A program made the translations under genes and the position numbers. The notes under the pieces are model-generated. The model was not told where the DNA came from, did no database searches, and was given only the letters and a program-made list of their open reading frames with translations. Source: Sphagnum compactum (Eukaryota > Bryophyta > Sphagnopsida > Sphagnales). Taken from it: a DNA stretch of 64,000 nucleotides. Position 1 is the first letter of the stretch. Each line of letters opens with the position of its first letter. The DNA lies in NCBI GenBank assembly GCA_965153455.1, contig OZ234501.1:4340001-4404000 (forward strand), given 5' to 3'. Of this stretch, positions 61,165 to 64,000 are shown one piece after another.

Positions 61165-61480
61165 TAGTTCATATGAGCTTCTTGTTGTTTCATGGCTTGT
61201 AATGTGTCGTTCATGTGAGTTTTTTGTTGCTTCATTGCATATGGTGCTTTTTCACATGAGTTCATTTGTTGCTTCCCATGTTTCTTCATTGCTAATAATG
61301 TGATTCATCACATAAGTATCTTGCTATTATATTTTCAATGATGATGGTTTTCATATGAATTTGTTGTTAGCTCATTGCACACCATGTTGTTTCATTATCG
61401 ATGTTGTAATTTTATTTTTTTGTAATGGCAATTTTCACGTGAAAATCTTGTTATTTCATTGCTCACAATGTTGCATGTGG
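61165..61480. repeat. Degenerate tandem repeat, five or six units
   Basis: Units of about 40-85 bp share TTCATATGAG (or TTCACGTGAA), then TTGTTGTTTCATTGC, then AATGTTG-like tails. Clear units start near 61168, 61209, 61346 and 61432, with weaker ones between. The open frame at 61355-61564 is read through this repeat. Confidence 0.6.
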
Positions 61481-61862
61481 TTATGTGTTGCATTTCAAGA
61501 ATGTTTCCAACTTTGGGCTATGATTGTAATGCCTTTTCAAGTTTGGCAGTTGGGTGACAAATAATTATTTTATTTTTCAAAATCCATTTTAACAATATAA
61601 AAATAATTTATGAAAACTTAGCAATAAATATTGGGAACTTCTTTGGTAGGTTTTCAAAACTTTGAATCTTTAACATAATTTGCAAAATAGGGGAGACATA
61701 ACATTCCACCAAATTATAGGACAGAAAAATGTTGTGGATTGGCCTAATGCAATAAGTTCATGGGTTTTCATTAACTTTTGTATTTTTTTCCTCTCCTTAT
61801 AATTTCGTAAAAATTTGGCATTTCAAACAAATAATTTATAAAATATTTTTAAAAATAATTTA

Positions 61863-63305
61863 AGGGTGAAAGCACATTATGGTGACCCCCTTTGGGGCAC
61901 TTTCGGGTCTTCTATTATAATACATACAATATAATTGTTCCAAATATATAGTACATTTAACTTTGGATATCAATTTTGATTTTTGGGCTAGTTTTTGTTT
62001 TTTTGGCAAACTTTCGCAACCTAACAACAAACAAAAGGGATACCAAATCCAACAAAAGGATTTTTGAGATTTTTTAAAAAAAACTTAAAAGTTGCTAGAT
62101 TTAAATAGTGTGTTCTTGTAGGTCACCAGACCTAAGCAAGATTCCAAAAAACATTTATTAGTCCACCAAGTCAGTCGCCATTTACTACTAATTAATGTTA
62201 AGGATCCTAACTAGTGCACCTACTTGAGGAATTTGAAAAAATATATATTGTTTTGGGCTTTACAATTATTATTTTTACAAAAGTACTTTTTAAAAAAAAT
62301 AAGAAAATAAATATCATTATCTATATTGAAATATCCATGGATAAATTTATAATATACATTGGTATAATAAGGCCATTGTCTTGTTTTGAATGCACTAACT
62401 TTAAGGCTCCATTAGTCATTAAAATAATCAATTTTAATGTAATTTAAAATATGGCCCATCTAACCATGTTTTCATCTTCCATGTGAATGTGATTATTTAT
62501 CAAATTTTCAATTTATCACACATTTTGTCGTATATTTGCTAAAAAAATTCATTGTTTGAGATGATTTCTAAAAAATTAGTCACATGGTATCCAAACATGT
62601 TCAAACCATGTGAAATGACATGGTTCAATATACCTTCAACGTTCATAAAGATTAAAAATTACTTAAATTATTTTGAAAATATATTTATGTTTTTGAATAC
62701 ACTACATTTATTTTCACAAATATATTCCAATCTCCCACTTTATGAAATGAATCTAATATCTTGCTTAGGTTATATTCTAACATAATAGAGATATTCGTAA
62801 AGCCAATAAAAGACAACACTAGTACTTTGAATTTGGTCATACATAAGGTGTGATTAAAAAAAAAACCCTACAAAAAAATATATTAACATACAGCAAGGGG
62901 TGAAACTCAAAAAACCATCAATTTTGATGGTTTTTTGAGTTTCACCCTGTCTTTTTTCTTTGCCTAAGCGTTTCCATTGCTACTAGATAGGTTTTCACTG
63001 TTTTTACTTCAATAATTGCTATAATTCAACTCGAACCTTGTGCATTAAATGTTGAAATTCAACATTTCGTATTGAATTTTAACATTTCATATTGAGATTT
63101 AATAAAATTTCTTTACTTTGTAAACACCACTAAAAGAGGGGTTAAGGGGTGAAAGGAGGCCCAAAAACAAGGTGAAAAAGGGTGAATTTGTGGATTTCTT
63201 TAATATGCAAAATATTATGAAAAAAATTCAAAAGTTTGAGGTGGGATACATTCAAACATGTATAATGTGACACCCCAAAGGCGTCCGTAATGTGCTTTCA
63301 CCCTT
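61863..63305. mobile_element. Non-autonomous DNA transposon with ~20-bp and longer TIRs
   Basis: The left end reads AGGGTGAAAGCACATTATGG, then CCTTTGGGG. The complement of the right end reads AGGGTGAAAGCACATTACGG, then CGCCTTTGGGGTGTCAC. TA dinucleotides flank both ends. The 1.44-kb interior is AT-rich and encodes nothing recognisable. The superfamily is uncertain; a TA target would suit Tc1/mariner-like elements. Confidence 0.7.
62898..62947. repeat. Perfect 24-bp palindromic stem with 2-nt loop
   Basis: 62898-62921 (GGGTGAAACTC, A run, CCATCAA) is followed by TT and then its exact reverse complement (62924-62947). The ends GGGTGAAA match the first bases of the surrounding element's TIR. 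Confidence 0.9.
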
Positions 63306-63306
63306 A

Positions 63307-64000
63307 ATTACAACTGAATTTGAAATGGTACTATAATATTATCCAATGATTGATTGGAATCACATTGGCTTTTTATGATTTTTTTGGTTGGTGAAGTGGG
63401 AAATTTTTGTTTCAGGAAACCTTCAACTCTAGTTCTAATTTGGCAATTGCCAAAAAAATCATATTCACCTCTGCCTTTGATCCACCCATTAAAAGATTCA
63501 AAACTTCGCCTTCGCATCCACCCAAGTTTAAAAACAAATTAGGGTTCTTTAAAAGAAACTTCATGTGTGTGGAACAAGAAAATTGAGGTTCTTTGAATGG
63601 AACCTAATGTGTGTGAATTCAAAAATCAAGGATCTTTGATTAGAATCCAGCTTTTGTAGAATTAAAAAAATGGTGGTTTTTTAAAGTTTGAGGTTTTCGT
63701 GATTATTGACTTTGAGTTTTCAACAATGGAGACAATAGGAATGTTGTTAAACCGTGGAATTTGGCAACTTAGTTACCGTCAAGGAAAAAGGTTGCCAAAT
63801 AAAAACATATAAATAAAACATGTCTTTTGTTTGCCTACTGTCATGTTGTAACTACCGTCTTGCAACAACTACCGTCAAGCAACAACCATCATCATGCACA
63901 TATCATCATTGACAAACTTGAAAAAAGACCCCCAATTGCCGAACCTTACATTCCCTGTAGACCTCAAATCTCATGTCTACTTCTCCATTGTTGGCTTCCG
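63307..64000. other. AT-rich spacer to window end
   Basis: No gene is supported. The open frames near 63308-63542 are short and on both strands. A short inverted pair, TTGGCAAC against GTTGCCAA, occurs at about 63761-63798. Confidence 0.5.

Larger units (their letters stand above)
57418..61860. other. ABCC 3' UTR and AT-rich spacer
   Basis: 57418 to about 57820 is probable 3' UTR. The rest is AT-rich DNA with no recognisable gene. A foldback at 58944-59049 and a degenerate tandem repeat at 61165-61480 are listed separately. Confidence 0.55.

Noticed and set aside
1-64000. CRISPR arrays, operons, bacterial-type regulatory sites, true tRNA or rRNA genes
   Set aside because: None seen. The window is eukaryotic nuclear DNA; the repeats lack regular spacers, and the tRNA-like pieces do not fold as full tRNAs.

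Overview
This window is nuclear DNA from a photosynthetic land plant. It is AT-rich and non-coding sequence dominates. Genes carry GT-AG introns with T-rich acceptors, some with plant telo-box motifs (AAACCCTA) in their leaders. The proteins are plant types: a SUVR5-like SET methyltransferase, a farnesylated type I DnaJ protein, a TRAPPC6/Trs33 subunit, a secreted glycine-rich protein, COG4, a plastid DUF1995 protein and an ABCC1/2-type vacuolar transporter. The intron structure and repeat types would suit a bryophyte, but that is only a guess; the window does not prove a clade.

Layout. 1-1608 (+): the 3' part of a SUVR5-like gene. 1609-5514: a gene-poor spacer ending in a ~55-bp tandem repeat just upstream of the DnaJ gene (5515-8785, +, 7 exons, 420 aa). 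10315-12958 (-): a four-exon TRAPPC6 gene (179 aa) whose last exon is only 29 nt. 13.5-24.6 kb: a repeat-rich spacer containing a decayed CACTA (TNP2-type) transposon on the minus strand. 24684-26020 (-): a two-exon glycine-rich secreted protein gene. 26-29.4 kb: spacer with a SINE-like and a Helitron-like element. 29412-34891 (+): COG4 in 9 exons (806 aa). 37639-40300 (+): a DUF1995 plastid protein in 8 exons (344 aa). 40.3-51.6 kb: mobile-element territory with a foldback element, a LINE-like RT tail, a large inverted repeat enclosing a second Helitron-like copy, and a decayed two-ORF PIF/Harbinger element between direct repeats. 51978-57417 (+): an ABCC1/2-type transporter in only three exons (1558 aa). 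57.4-64 kb: AT-rich spacer with a 1.44-kb TIR element enclosing a perfect 24-bp palindrome.

The genes do not form one pathway. Two of them (TRAPPC6 and COG4) act in Golgi tethering; the rest are housekeeping genes, as expected in a eukaryotic genome. Exon joins were assembled by hand. For the seven gene models, phases and lengths close without frame errors and the products match known family motifs; the SUVR5 model is complete only at its 3' end. I found no convincing new biological system. The most unusual items are repeat structures: tandem repeats with AACGG cores upstream of DnaJ, palindromic repeat units inside introns, and composite transposon ends.
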